56,835 nt of DNA from positions 1 to 56,835 of the forward strand of contig JAUIBK010000024.1 of NCBI GenBank assembly GCA_030428205.1, read 5' to 3'. Shown here one piece after another: positions 1 through 8,384 of this stretch. The DNA is from a bacterium. Lineage in GTDB: Bacteria > Bdellovibrionota_C > UBA2361 > RFPC01. Below the pieces are notes generated by a model. The model saw only the letters and a list, made by a program, of their open reading frames with translations. It had not been told where the DNA came from and did no database searches. The position numbers and the translations under genes are program-made. Within the stretch, counting starts at the first letter, position 1. Every line of letters starts with the position of its first letter.

Positions 1-224
1 GTGATGCAGGGATCGTTCGTGAACAGGCTCCCCTCTCCCTTGAAGATGGACAAGTGATTGGGGTAACAACAAGTGGAACAAAAACTCCGACCATCAACCG
101 AGCTTTGGGTTTAGCGCTTATCCAAACTGAGTTTGCAAAGCCGGGTACGAAGATTTTTGCACAAGTAAGAAAACGAACATTGGCCTGTGAACTGGCTGAG
201 ATTCCTTTCTATAAACGATCTTAA
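1..224 (+). CDS. gcvT: GcvT C-terminal fragment (aminomethyltransferase, glycine cleavage T-protein)
   Basis: This is the last 74 codons of a gene that begins upstream of the window; the frame starts at base 3 and stops with TAA at 222-224. The fragment reads through V-T-T-S-G-T-K-T-P and A-L-G-L-A-L-I, matching the C-terminal barrel of GcvT (VTSGTFSPTL.. and GYALV-like in the family). GcvT transfers the methylene group from the lipoyl-bound intermediate on GcvH to tetrahydrofolate and releases ammonia. The gene is followed after 28 bases by gcvH and then gcvP, the usual glycine cleavage operon. A glycine riboswitch, if present, would lie upstream of the window. The assignment rests on the short tail plus context. 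Confidence 0.85.
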   Translation, partial: DAGIVREQAPLSLEDGQVIGVTTSGTKTPTINRALGLALIQTEFAKPGTKIFAQVRKRTLACELAEIPFYKRS

Positions 225-252
225 TTTTTACTTTGTTCAAGGAGGTGTTCCA

Positions 253-633
253 ATGAATTTTCCAGCTGATAGAAAATACACGAAAGACCATGAGTGGGTA
301 GTTTTCGCCGATGGTGTTGCAACTGTTGGTATTACTGAATTTGCGCAAGACGAGCTAGGGGAGATTGTTTTTGTCGAGCTTCCTGACTCTGGGACAGAGT
401 TTTCTGTTGGAGATTCGCTGTGTGTCGTGGAGTCAACAAAAGCTGCATCTGATGTTTACTCTCCACTTTCCGGGACGGTATCAGAGTCGAACACCGCTCT
501 TGCTGATTCTCCAGAACTCATTAATTCAAGCCCTTATAACGAAGGATGGATGGTTCGATTTTCAGGAATTACCGAAGAGAGCCTTTCTGAGCTGATGACA
601 GCGGATGAGTATAAAATGCACGTAGGAGCTTAA
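253..633 (+). CDS. gcvH: Glycine cleavage system H protein
   Basis: A 126-residue protein of typical GcvH length. It starts at ATG 253 behind a very strong ribosome site (AAGGAGGTG, 239-247); an in-frame upstream extension to 187 has no such site and would overlap gcvT. The lipoyl-lysine motif V-E-S-T-K-A-A-S-D is present, with the family pattern [11 protein letters not shown] before it and the S-P-Y-N-E-G-W-M-V tail after it. It carries the aminomethyl group between GcvP, GcvT and lipoamide dehydrogenase. It lies between gcvT and gcvP in one operon. Confidence 0.97.
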   Translation: MNFPADRKYTKDHEWVVFADGVATVGITEFAQDELGEIVFVELPDSGTEFSVGDSLCVVESTKAASDVYSPLSGTVSESNTALADSPELINSSPYNEGWMVRFSGITEESLSELMTADEYKMHVGA

Positions 634-640
634 GGAAAGT

Positions 641-3556
641 ATGGGTGTTGCAAGGACCTACCAATGTGGTGAGCAGATGAACAACGGAGTAGAAGAAAGA
701 GTTGAGCAAGGGTTTATAGGGCGTCATATTGGTCCACGTGAGAGTGAATTTGGCGAGATGCTCTCGTGTGTTGGGTGCGACTCGTTCTCTCAGCTCATTG
801 ATCGCGCGCTTCCTGAGAGTATTCGTTTTCAAGAAGAGTTTACCCTACGTTCCTTTGCGACGGCGCAAAGTGAAACGTCAGTTCTTGCTTATGCGAAAGA
901 ATTAGCTGAGAGAAACACGCTTTGGCGCACTTATATAGGGATGGGGTATTACGGTACCGTTGTTCCTCCTGTCATTCAGAGGAATATTTTGGAGAATCCC
1001 GGCTGGTATACGCAGTATACACCGTATCAACCAGAGATCTCTCAGGGCCGTCTTGAAGCGCTTCTCAATTTTCAAACTCTTGTGTGCGATCTCACGGGTT
1101 TTGAGATTGCTAATGCCTCCTTGCTCGATGAAGCAACCGCTGCTGCCGAAGCCATGTCCCTGAGCTATGGGGTACACTCTAAAAAGAGTAAAGGAACAGC
1201 GACGAAGTTTTTTGTTTCAGAAAATTGTCACCCTCAAACCATCGATGTCATTCGTACTCGAGCAGGTGCGCTTCAGCTTGAAGTTCTTGTTGCAAACGAA
1301 GAGTCGTTTTCGCCTGATGAAACATTCTTTGGTGCGCTCTTACAGTACCCAAATACGTGGGGTGCGCTCGGCGATCCAAAATCTGTTATTTCCTCCCTTA
1401 AAGAGAAGGGGCTGATGGTTACCGTAGCAGCGGATCCACTTGCGCTGGTGCTGTTGACTTCTCCTGCTGAACTTGGTGCTGATATTGCCATTGGGAGCAT
1501 GCAGCGGTTTGGGGTGCCGATGGGATACGGTGGTCCTCACGCAGCATACTTTGCAACACGTGAAGAGTATAAAAGAGTTATCCCGGGTCGTCTCGTCGGT
1601 GTCTCTCAGGATACGAGTGGGAATGCAGCGCTTCGTTTAGCGCTCCAAACTCGTGAGCAACATATTCGTCGCGAAAAGGCTACAAGTAATATTTGTACCT
1701 CTCAGGTGCTTCTGGCCATTATGGCTGGCATGTATGCTACCTACCACGGGCCTAAAGGCTTGCGTCAGGTAGCTTCCCATATTCGTACGCTCGCAGAACA
1801 GTTTGCAGGAGCTTTGAGCAAGGCAGGGTTTGTGCTTAAAAATGCTACCTGCTTTGATACTGTTACTGTTGTTCTTGATGGACCTAAGCGAGAAGAGATT
1901 GTAGCACGTGCAAAGAACGCACAGGTCAATCTCCGAATCTCTGATCCTCAGTCGCTTGGTGTTTCTTTTGATGAAACGTGTGATTCGTCGGACCTCTTAT
2001 TGCTTTTTGAGATCTTTACTGGAGATAAGACTTTTTTAGCTCAGAGCGATGTTGCTCAAGAAAATCGTGCGTTGGATCGGCAAGATGAGATTCTTACTTC
2101 AGAGGTCTTCCACCAGTATCACTCTGAAACAGAGTTCTTGCGTTACATAAAGCGGTTAGAGTCGCGTGATCTCTCTCTTGCTCAATCAATGATCCCGCTA
2201 GGCTCTTGTACGATGAAACTCAACGCTACTGCTGAGATGATTCCGATTGGGTATGAAGGATTTTCAAGTTTGCATCCATTTGTGCCTCAAGAACAAGCAA
2301 AGGGATACCAACAGCTTTGCCGAGAGCTAGAAGATGCACTTTCTGAGATGACAGGATTTGATGCTGTCTCGCTTCAGCCAAATGCTGGCTCACAAGGAGA
2401 GTATGCTGGGTTGCTTGCTATCAAGCGTTACCACGAGGCACAAGGAAACGGAGAACGGAATATTTGTCTTATTCCGAAGTCAGCACACGGGACAAACCCG
2501 GCAAGTGCGGTCATGGCAGGGATGAAAGTTGTTGTCGTTGCTTGCGATGACTCTGGAAATATTGATGTTGAGGATCTTCAAAAGAAGGCCGAACAGCACA
2601 AGGAGAGTCTGTCAGCTCTTATGGTAACCTATCCTTCTACTCACGGTGTGTTTGAAGAGAGAATATGTGAGATCTGTGAGGTTATTCATAATTTTGGTGG
2701 GCAGGTGTATCTCGATGGCGCCAATCTCAACGCACTCGTTGGGCTTTCGCGCCCAGGTCAATTTGGCGCCGATGTTTGCCACATGAACCTGCACAAAACA
2801 TTTTGTATCCCTCACGGTGGTGGAGGACCAGGTGTTGGTCCGATAGGAGTGCGGGATCATCTTAAGCCTTTTCTTCCAGGGCACTCACTGGTGGAGATAA
2901 GTGAGCAGCACAGCGACCAAGGAGCTGTTTCAGCTGCTCCTTGGGGAAGTGCGAGTATTTTGCCTATCTCTTGGGCGTATATTGCGTTAATGGGAGCCGG
3001 TGGCCTGAAGCATGCAACTGAAGTTGCGATCTTAAATGCCAACTACATTGCTAAGCGACTCGAAGATCATTTTTCGATACTTTACCGTGGAAAGAATAAT
3101 TTCGTCGCCCACGAATGTATCGTTGATTTCCGTGAGTTTAAAAAGTCCGCCGGTATTGAAGTTGCTGATATTGCCAAGCGACTTATCGACTACGGCTTTC
3201 ATTCTCCAACGATGTCCTGGCCTGTGATAGGCACACTCATGATTGAACCAACAGAGAGCGAGTCTAAGGCAGAGCTTGATCGTTTTTGTGATGCAATGAT
3301 CGCGATTCGTGAAGAGATCCGTATGATTGAAGACGGCAAGTGGTCACAAGACGATAACCCTCTCAAGCACGCTCCTCATACGGCGAAAGTCATAGCGGCG
3401 GCTGAGTGGTCTCATCCCTACACTCGTGAGCAAGCGGTGTACCCATCGCCGTCAACGAAAGAAGCCAAGTTTTGGCCTGCAGTAGGACGGATTGATGATA
3501 GTTATGGGGATAAGAATCTGGTTTGTACTTGTCCAACACTTGAGGACTACGAATAA
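641..3556 (+). CDS. gcvP: Glycine dehydrogenase (decarboxylating), single-chain P protein
   Basis: A 971-residue protein that aligns by eye over its whole length with the long, single-chain GcvP of proteobacteria (about 957 residues), so the two halves are not split as in Gram-positives. It carries out PLP-dependent decarboxylation of glycine. The PLP lysine lies in [10 protein letters not shown] followed by the G-G-G-G-P-G glycine loop; I-G-M-G-Y-Y, N-P-G-W-Y-T and [11 protein letters not shown] are further conserved blocks. The ATG at 641 has AAGGAA just upstream; an in-frame ATG at 677 would give 959 residues, closer to the family's usual N-terminus (G-F-I-G-R-H-I-G-P follows), so the first 12 residues are uncertain. 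It starts 7 bases after gcvH, so the two are co-transcribed. Confidence 0.97.
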   Translation: MGVARTYQCGEQMNNGVEERVEQGFIGRHIGPRESEFGEMLSCVGCDSFSQLIDRALPESIRFQEEFTLRSFATAQSETSVLAYAKELAERNTLWRTYIGMGYYGTVVPPVIQRNILENPGWYTQYTPYQPEISQGRLEALLNFQTLVCDLTGFEIANASLLDEATAAAEAMSLSYGVHSKKSKGTATKFFVSENCHPQTIDVIRTRAGALQLEVLVANEESFSPDETFFGALLQYPNTWGALGDPKSVISSLKEKGLMVTVAADPLALVLLTSPAELGADIAIGSMQRFGVPMGYGGPHAAYFATREEYKRVIPGRLVGVSQDTSGNAALRLALQTREQHIRREKATSNICTSQVLLAIMAGMYATYHGPKGLRQVASHIRTLAEQFAGALSKAGFVLKNATCFDTVTVVLDGPKREEIVARAKNAQVNLRISDPQSLGVSFDETCDSSDLLLLFEIFTGDKTFLAQSDVAQENRALDRQDEILTSEVFHQYHSETEFLRYIKRLESRDLSLAQSMIPLGSCTMKLNATAEMIPIGYEGFSSLHPFVPQEQAKGYQQLCRELEDALSEMTGFDAVSLQPNAGSQGEYAGLLAIKRYHEAQGNGERNICLIPKSAHGTNPASAVMAGMKVVVVACDDSGNIDVEDLQKKAEQHKESLSALMVTYPSTHGVFEERICEICEVIHNFGGQVYLDGANLNALVGLSRPGQFGADVCHMNLHKTFCIPHGGGGPGVGPIGVRDHLKPFLPGHSLVEISEQHSDQGAVSAAPWGSASILPISWAYIALMGAGGLKHATEVAILNANYIAKRLEDHFSILYRGKNNFVAHECIVDFREFKKSAGIEVADIAKRLIDYGFHSPTMSWPVIGTLMIEPTESESKAELDRFCDAMIAIREEIRMIEDGKWSQDDNPLKHAPHTAKVIAAAEWSHPYTREQAVYPSPSTKEAKFWPAVGRIDDSYGDKNLVCTCPTLEDYE

Positions 3557-3570
3557 CCAAATATTTTTTT

Positions 3571-3608
3571 CTTGACCTTGACCTGCTCGTCTATAGGTCA
3601 GAGTCAAG
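3571..3608. repeat. Imperfect hairpin downstream of gcvP
   Basis: Thirteen-base arms (3571-3583 and 3596-3608, starting CTTGACC and ending GTCAAG) pair with two mismatches across a 12-base loop. A run of seven T lies before the hairpin on the plus strand, not after it, so it is not a canonical intrinsic terminator for gcvP. It may be a processing or stabilising hairpin in the 3' untranslated region. Confidence 0.45.
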
Positions 3609-3638
3609 ATTAAGTAAGGCCAAGGTCAGGAAGATTCT

Positions 3639-3708
3639 TAACGCGAAGGTCGCGAAGAGAGCTAATCTTCGCGTTATATCAATACATTGGCTCAGCCAAA
3701 GAGCGAAG
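3639..3708. repeat. 70 bp repeat, copy A (GCGAAG-type)
   Basis: This 70-base unit begins with TAACGCGAAG, contains its inverted partner CTTCGCGTTA at 3667-3676, then a small TTGGC-tca-GCCAA hairpin, and ends in GAGCGAAG. A direct copy of exactly the same length lies at 4619-4688, matching at 59 of 70 positions when compared by eye; most differences fall in the loop between the inverted arms. A related, longer palindrome lies at 23352-23420. The two direct copies bracket the nucleotidyltransferase island. Confidence 0.85.
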
Positions 3709-3738
3709 TACTCGATATTCTCGGTCAAGTTTTTAGTC

Positions 3739-4185
3739 CTATTCTTGCTCTAAAATTTTTGCATCTAAGAGATCTTTGTCTCTCCCGGATGCCTTTTTGT
3801 TCTTCAAAAGATCGTCTTTGGAGATAAAGTGAACTGAGAGTCCATCAAGAGAGTCGTCTTCTTTGTTCTCCCAAGCTTCTTCAAAGCGCAAGCCATCGAC
3901 TTCGATGAGTAAGTCAATCCTGTTTGGAGGGGTACCAAGCATTATGATTTTTTTTCGAAAGAGAGGCTGGTCTATAGGAGGGAGAACATCACCAAATCCA
4001 AATTTTTCTAAGACTGTGCGTAGTTTTGATTGATTCTCTTGAGTGCTGGAAACAAAAAAATCGATATCTCCAGTGACTCTTGGTTCTGCGTATCGATTAT
4101 ACGCCCACCCTCCAATCACAAGATACTGGACATTCTCCAAGTTCAGCAGTTCGATAAACTCTCTCAAATCGTGGATGAGCTTCAT
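3739..4185 (-). CDS. Minimal nucleotidyltransferase, toxin-antitoxin-like (DUF6036/AbiEii-type)
   Basis: A 148-residue protein with the polymerase-beta nucleotidyltransferase signature: G-G-W-A near residue 26 followed by D-I-D-F-F-V around residue 40, and an I-D-L-L acidic strand about 50 residues later. Such proteins transfer nucleotides to proteins or tRNA, and many act as toxins or AbiE-like phage-defence effectors. Its start lies inside the upstream small gene (89-base overlap), suggesting translational coupling. The pair sits between 70 bp direct repeats. The target cannot be told from the sequence; it could also be a minimal nucleotidyltransferase antitoxin. Confidence 0.75.
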   Translation of the reverse strand: MKLIHDLREFIELLNLENVQYLVIGGWAYNRYAEPRVTGDIDFFVSSTQENQSKLRTVLEKFGFGDVLPPIDQPLFRKKIIMLGTPPNRIDLLIEVDGLRFEEAWENKEDDSLDGLSVHFISKDDLLKNKKASGRDKDLLDAKILEQE

Positions 4186-4327
4186 AGTAAGGCCTCATAA
4201 GATCAAGTGCTATTTCAAGACGCTCAGTATTGGACAGGGAAGCGTAGTAAGCGCGATTTGCTTGATCTGCTTCTTCGTGACTATCAAATTCTTGAAAGAT
4301 AATCGCTCTCTCTTTACGTGGAGTCAT
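4097..4327 (-). CDS. Small partner protein of the nucleotidyltransferase (putative antitoxin-like)
   Basis: A 76-residue acidic protein read from ATG 4327; a longer open frame upstream passes through the folded intergenic region and has no family-like sequence, so the inner ATG was chosen. The motif Y-Y-A-S-L-S-N-T-E-R-L-E-I-A-L-D-L and the later R-F-E-R-V-Y-R are, from memory, typical of small genes found just before nucleotidyltransferases of this kind. Its last 29 codons overlap the start of the nucleotidyltransferase in another frame. I infer a cognate role (antitoxin or chaperone), but no direct evidence is available. Confidence 0.65.
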   Translation of the reverse strand: MTPRKERAIIFQEFDSHEEADQANRAYYASLSNTERLEIALDLMRPYYEAHPRFERVYRTAELGECPVSCDWRVGV

Positions 4328-4382
4328 GGAATTATTGTAACATAATGTTGTGTTGATTGAATAGTCATGGGCTCTTGTTACT

Positions 4383-4551
4383 ATACTCCCCGCACTTGAA
4401 ATTCCCTGTTCAATGAGCACAGTCGGCGGGGAGTATCCCCCGGAGGGACAGCACATACCTCCCGCCAGATAGCGATAAGGCCCGATCAGGGCCTTTCCAC
4501 AAGAAGTGCCTATGCTTGTTGAGGTCGGGCATTTTCATTTGCGGGAGGTAT
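4383..4551. other. Strongly folded intergenic region, possible structured RNA or mobile-element end
   Basis: Two large stem-loops stand side by side. Arms 4383-4393 and 4426-4436 (ATACTCCCCGC and its complement) pair over 11 bases and enclose an inner TTGAA/TTCAA stem. Arms 4455-4465 and 4541-4551 (ATACCTCCCGC and its complement) pair over 11 bases and enclose a 7 bp stem AAGGCCC-gatca-GGGCCTT at 4477-4495 plus an ACAAG/CTTGT stem. The two outer arms are near copies of each other. The stretch 4328-4696 has no convincing gene; this structure and repeat copy B fill most of it. It does not match any riboswitch or housekeeping RNA I recognise. Confidence 0.55.
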
Positions 4552-4618
4552 AATATCTTGGCTTTACAGGATTCTTGAGCACTTTTTCTAGCCCGCATTT
4601 TTCATAGTTGAATTTTCA

Positions 4619-4688
4619 TAACGCGAAGGCCGCGAAGATCAACTTTCTTCGCCTTATAATAATACATTGGCTCAGCCAAAGAGCGAAG
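4619..4688. repeat. 70 bp repeat, copy B (GCGAAG-type)
   Basis: Direct copy of the 70-base unit at 3639-3708 in the same orientation. The last 28 bases are identical in both copies, and the inverted arms TAACGCGAAG and CTTCGCCTTA (4619-4628 and 4647-4656) carry one mismatch here. The interval between the copies is about 0.9 kb and holds the nucleotidyltransferase pair. Confidence 0.85.
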
Positions 4689-4696
4689 AGTTGAGG

Positions 4697-5326
4697 CTAA
4701 AAACTCACAATCTCCAATGCTCTCGCTAAATCCCGCTCTTCTACAATAAACATCAAATTGTTCCAACAACTCATCTCTTCGCGGATATTGACCCCGTTTT
4801 GATAGAGCATTCCGTAGACATAGGTTACAACACCTGGCGTTGTTTCAATTCGTGGATCCATTACCATAGAGACCTGAGCAAGATCCTCAGAAAGTCTCTT
4901 AATCCGTCTCTTGAGAATTGCTTTGAGACGAGGGACGTGTTCACGATTGGTGATAATGGTGGAAACCTCTTCCCCATCTATGAGGATGAAATCTCCACCA
5001 TCTTGTCGCACTTCTCTCTGAAATGATTCCAAGACTTCCAAATTTCTCGTGCGAGATATGGTAGCGACTACCATCTTTGTTTTTGCGTGAATTTTGGCAT
5101 TTTGAAGGAGGCTCACAATTTTTTTCTCATGAGCTGCGCGTTTCTTAAGCCTTTCGCGAAGCCGCCTACATGCCATAAGCACCGCATCGAACTGGTTGAG
5201 GTCGTAGGTGTCACAGATCTCACGGGCGAGGGCCGAATAGTTGATAATGCCAAGCTGTAGGCAGTCTCGTATAGACGGGCGAGTGGAGACAAATTCCTGT
5301 GTTAAGCGAGTCATATTAGAAGACAT
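4697..5326 (-). CDS. ACT-domain-like protein, possible regulator
   Basis: A 209-residue protein. The N-terminal 60 residues are helical and basic and may form a winged helix (I-I-N-Y-S-A-L-A-R-E-I). The C-terminal 50 residues resemble an ACT ligand-binding domain (T-P-G-V-V-T-Y-V-Y-G-M-L then N-G-V-N-I-R-E and L-M-F-I-V-E-E-R-D-L-A-R-A-L). ACT domains bind amino acids and often control metabolism. No enzyme domain is visible. No clear ribosome site precedes the ATG. An 18-base palindrome directly upstream (5335-5352) suggests autoregulation. The domain call is by eye and moderate. Confidence 0.55.
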   Translation of the reverse strand: MSSNMTRLTQEFVSTRPSIRDCLQLGIINYSALAREICDTYDLNQFDAVLMACRRLRERLKKRAAHEKKIVSLLQNAKIHAKTKMVVATISRTRNLEVLESFQREVRQDGGDFILIDGEEVSTIITNREHVPRLKAILKRRIKRLSEDLAQVSMVMDPRIETTPGVVTYVYGMLYQNGVNIREEMSCWNNLMFIVEERDLARALEIVSF

Positions 5327-5334
5327 ACTTTATT

Positions 5335-5352
5335 TTGTCTTATATAAGACAA
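5335..5352. promoter_or_regulatory. 18 bp perfect palindrome, putative operator
   Basis: The sequence TTGTCTTATATAAGACAA is fully self-complementary and lies 9 bases upstream of the ACT-like gene's start. A near-palindromic GACAATTTTGTC (5348-5359) overlaps it, so two operator-like sites may be stacked. The AT-rich centre could also be part of a minus-strand promoter, although no well-spaced -35/-10 pair was found. Binding by the ACT-like protein is inferred from position only. Confidence 0.6.
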
Positions 5353-5457
5353 TTTTGTCAATTTTTGTTATGCCTCTAACTCTCTCAGATCTCTCGCTAT
5401 TGAGTAGCGTTGGATCTCGGCGTATCGTGATCTTCTTTACCTCTCAGCTGTTAATGA

Positions 5458-7146
5458 GTGAATATGACAAACCCTGCTTCTGACCATGAGAGCTTGCTCG
5501 AAAGCGATCCGAGCTCAGCACCATCTGTTACCCCACATCAAAACGGTCATCTTGAACGTGATCCTCAGGTAGCGCGCAGCTCACTGCTTGAAGCACTCAA
5601 AGCTCAGCTCAAAGAAGATGAGAGTATCGATCTTGACCAAGCCACGCACCTTCTTGCTCGAGTGTCATTTAAGCAGCTTCAAGAATTGCTACGAAAACCT
5701 GAGATCTGGGACAGAAGAGAGCAGAGTGGTTTTGAGCTTGAAAGTGTGATTACTGACGGAGGCTTTTCTCCTGTTTTTTTTGAAGAGCACCACGAACGTT
5801 TCCCTCAATCTGAGCACGCTGATATCGGTGGAGAACTTGTTCTTTCGAATCTTGAGGCATCTTCTTTTCCGCATAAGATTGAAGGCCATTTTTTGCGACA
5901 GATGGAAGAGGCTATGGTTGCTTGTATGCACCTTAAAGAAGAGCATGTGCTGCGAGCGGCCGCAGAGCATGGGGGTGTTCACGGAACCCCCAAAGTATTG
6001 ATTGATGGGATGCTGGGGACGTATAAGTTGGCAGACTTTGCCAGTCTTGATGTGCTCGGTGGAGGCGATCGGTATCACAATCTCAATGACCATGTTATGT
6101 CGAAGCGTGGTGGTAGAGTGCATGTTCACTTTGAAGCTCAAGAAGTTGTCGATTTTGATAATGGCAACATGGCTCACGAAGGGGTTCCAACAAGCTTGCA
6201 GCTCCACTTTTCTACGGCACCAGAGAAAATTGCAGAGATATACAATGCTGGTCTCGCTCTGATGGGCCCCGTGCTTTCTGTGGCTACCAATTCTCCCTTT
6301 ATTTTTGGAAAAAAAGGGTGGCATGAGTCTCGAGTACCTTTCTTTGAGAATGGAGTAACCCCCGATCGGTTCTATTTTGGAAACTCTTGGGCGTCTCAAC
6401 CAGAAGATCTCTTTGAGGATGTGCTCGCCTTTGATCCGCTCTTTGGTTATACCTCAGAGCAGGAAATCCTAGAGGCTATCAGTGGTATAGAAGAAGACGA
6501 GGGGGTTTTGACCCCTGAGTTGGCACCACTGGTGAGACACAATAGCACAGTCTGGAAATGGTTAAGGCCTTGTTATGGAACAGACGAAGTGCATGGCCCG
6601 CACTTAAGGATTGAATTTCGAGTCCTTCCAGCAGGAAACACTGAGCTTGATAACGTAGCCAATGCGGCTCTTTTTTATGGTGTTGTTGCAGGAATTCGAA
6701 GAAACATCCCAGACTTTACCTCACGTATCGATATTGAAGATGCTGCTTCTAACCTCCAAAGTGCGGCTCGAGATGGTCTGGGCGCTACGTTCACTTGGCT
6801 CGACGGGAGAACGTGTAGTGCCAAAGAGCTCCTTCCTGAGCTAATCGAACTTGCCCGTTTTGGCCTTAGCGAGATGGGGGTCAGTAAGCAAGATGTAGAC
6901 CGTTATCTTGGTGTTATCGAAGATCGGGTTGCTACTGGGCAAACAGGCTCTCAGTGGGCTTATGATTCGCTCGATAAGTTGGAACAAGAGCAGCCCACAG
7001 CCTCAAGGGCTGCCCATATGCAAACTCTTGCTGCGTGTATGTGGCATCAGCAAAAGAAAAGTCGCGAACAGGGAGATAATCCAGTTTCGAAGTGGCCCTT
7101 AGCTGATTCTGGGCTTGCTGAGCAAGTTATAACAGGTACTATTTGA
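5458..7146 (+). CDS. Glutamate-cysteine ligase family protein (GCS2-like)
   Basis: A protein of about 560 residues; start GTG 5458 or ATG 5464, neither with a clear ribosome site. The central part (T-S-L-Q-L-H-F around residue 245, then M-G-P-V-L-S-V-A-T-N-S-P-F-I-F-G) and the later H-L-R-I-E-F-R-V-L-P-A-G block match the GCS2 carboxylate-amine ligase family, in which His/Arg residues bind substrates and the fold is glutamine-synthetase-like. It is longer than the usual 370-450 residues. It may make gamma-glutamylcysteine or a related peptide. No glutathione synthetase lies in the window. The next gene is an M20 peptidase, so a linked peptide-metabolism role is possible but unproven. Confidence 0.65.
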   Translation: MNMTNPASDHESLLESDPSSAPSVTPHQNGHLERDPQVARSSLLEALKAQLKEDESIDLDQATHLLARVSFKQLQELLRKPEIWDRREQSGFELESVITDGGFSPVFFEEHHERFPQSEHADIGGELVLSNLEASSFPHKIEGHFLRQMEEAMVACMHLKEEHVLRAAAEHGGVHGTPKVLIDGMLGTYKLADFASLDVLGGGDRYHNLNDHVMSKRGGRVHVHFEAQEVVDFDNGNMAHEGVPTSLQLHFSTAPEKIAEIYNAGLALMGPVLSVATNSPFIFGKKGWHESRVPFFENGVTPDRFYFGNSWASQPEDLFEDVLAFDPLFGYTSEQEILEAISGIEEDEGVLTPELAPLVRHNSTVWKWLRPCYGTDEVHGPHLRIEFRVLPAGNTELDNVANAALFYGVVAGIRRNIPDFTSRIDIEDAASNLQSAARDGLGATFTWLDGRTCSAKELLPELIELARFGLSEMGVSKQDVDRYLGVIEDRVATGQTGSQWAYDSLDKLEQEQPTASRAAHMQTLAACMWHQQKKSREQGDNPVSKWPLADSGLAEQVITGTI

Positions 7147-7174
7147 TTCTGTTATCTTTTGACTGGTCTGTGCC

Positions 7175-8284
7175 ATGGTTCTTAGGGAAAAGCTACTATC
7201 TCTTACAAATGATTTTGTGCGTATCCCTTCTGAGTCAGGGGACAATGAAACCTGCTTCCGAATGCTCAAACATGTAGAGCATCTCTTTGAAAAGACTTCC
7301 TATCTTGTGCAGTGGTTTGAGCACAATGGCTCTCCCTCCTTATGCATTTCAAAAGAAATGACACTTTCTTTCTCGCTCATTCTTTGTGGCCATCTCGATG
7401 TTGTGCCAGCAGGTGAGACGCAATATGTGCCACATATTGATGGGGATAAGCTCTATGGTCGTGGCGCTGCCGATATGAAGGGCAGCTGTGCCGTAATGAT
7501 TCAGTTGATGCTGGACCACGAGCACACTGATGTGTTTCGTGGTGTTGGCTTAGTGTTGACCACTGATGAAGAAATAGGTGGAGAAGATGGAGTGGGGCAC
7601 CTCGTGTCCCTTGGGCTTAAAGCCCCAACCGTTTTTGTCCCCGATGGTGGTGCTCCGCTTACACCTTGTGTCTTTGAGAAAGGGGATGCGTCGTTTCTCC
7701 TCGAAGTCAAAGGTGTGCCAGCGCACGGTGCTCGGCCTTGGTTGGGTGTGAATGCGATTGAGCAGTTACTAGGAGACCTTTTACGTGTGCGAGAGAGCTT
7801 TCCTTCGGTTACGCCACCGAATGAATGGGGTACAACGTGCAATATTGGACTTATCTCAGGAGGCTCTGCAGTTAACTCTGTAGCAGCTCACGCGCAATGT
7901 CAGATAAACATGAGGCACGGAGAAGATACGACAGCTGAGATACTCCTTGAGAAGCTTCAAGCGATAGTTTCTCACGCTACCGTTTTACAAACGAATGTGA
8001 CCCCTGTGGTGAAGGTCAGTGAAGAGTCTCGCACATACAAGCTTTTTTCTTCTGTGCTTGAAAAACATGGTGGGTCATCTGTTGGAGTAAAAGAACACGG
8101 TACGTGTGATGCGTCGTTCTTTGTTGGTGTGGCGAAAGACATTTTGATAACTAAGCCAGAGAGTTCAGCTTTTCATGTGGCTGATGAATGGGTGAGCCTT
8201 TCTAGTCTTGAGGCGCTCTATCGTGCACTTGATGAGTTTGCTCTGACGTATCTATCCATGAGCCTTGAACAACCATTTCCTTGA
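7175..8284 (+). CDS. M20-family metallopeptidase (ArgE/DapE-like)
   Basis: A 369-residue protein with the whole M20 metal site: G-H-L-D-V-V-P (H73, D75), the bridging D100 in A-A-D-M-K-G, the catalytic pair E132-E133 in T-D-E-E, D157 in V-P-D-G-G, and the late H in S-A-F-H-V. The dimerisation domain lies between about residues 170 and 280. These zinc enzymes remove acyl or amino-acid groups in the cytoplasm; substrate cannot be told from sequence. It starts 28 bases after the GCS2-like gene. Its final codons and stop lie inside the left arm of a long hairpin repeat (8273-8360), so the C-terminus is encoded by that element. Confidence 0.85.
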   Translation: MVLREKLLSLTNDFVRIPSESGDNETCFRMLKHVEHLFEKTSYLVQWFEHNGSPSLCISKEMTLSFSLILCGHLDVVPAGETQYVPHIDGDKLYGRGAADMKGSCAVMIQLMLDHEHTDVFRGVGLVLTTDEEIGGEDGVGHLVSLGLKAPTVFVPDGGAPLTPCVFEKGDASFLLEVKGVPAHGARPWLGVNAIEQLLGDLLRVRESFPSVTPPNEWGTTCNIGLISGGSAVNSVAAHAQCQINMRHGEDTTAEILLEKLQAIVSHATVLQTNVTPVVKVSEESRTYKLFSSVLEKHGGSSVGVKEHGTCDASFFVGVAKDILITKPESSAFHVADEWVSLSSLEALYRALDEFALTYLSMSLEQPFP

Positions 8285-8360
8285 ACTTTTTTCACCGTGG
8301 CTAAGAACTGGGTGTAATGCCAAAGGATCTTGCCACGGTGAAAAAAGTTCAAGGAAATGG
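8273..8360. repeat. Long hairpin repeat, copy 1 (88 bp)
   Basis: Perfect 29-base inverted arms (8273-8301 and 8332-8360) around a 30-base loop. Two further copies lie at 12191-12280 and 31387-31474 with arms differing at a few positions that are changed on both sides of the stem. The arms start CCATTT and have a T-run before and an A-run after the GC-rich CACCGTGGC core, which is the wrong way round for an intrinsic terminator. The copy lies between converging genes and contains the stop codon of the M20 peptidase. TAACGGAAAG follows both this copy and copy 3. Confidence 0.9.
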
Positions 8361-8384
8361 TAACGGAAAGCAAGAAACTCGAGC

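Noticed and set aside
4410..4598. Minus-strand frame of 62 codons through the folded region
   Set aside because: The sequence is explained by inverted repeats, and the translation has no ribosome site or protein-like pattern.
5689..6399. Open minus-strand frame of 236 codons inside the GCS2-like gene
   Set aside because: It lies fully antisense to a well-supported gene and has no ribosome site, motif or family-like sequence.
8332..8360. Hairpin copies 1 and 3 as bidirectional intrinsic terminators
   Set aside because: The T-run comes before and the A-run after the GC core on the plus strand, and the reverse strand reads the same way, so neither strand ends in a U-tract. Copy 2 also lies between diverging genes.
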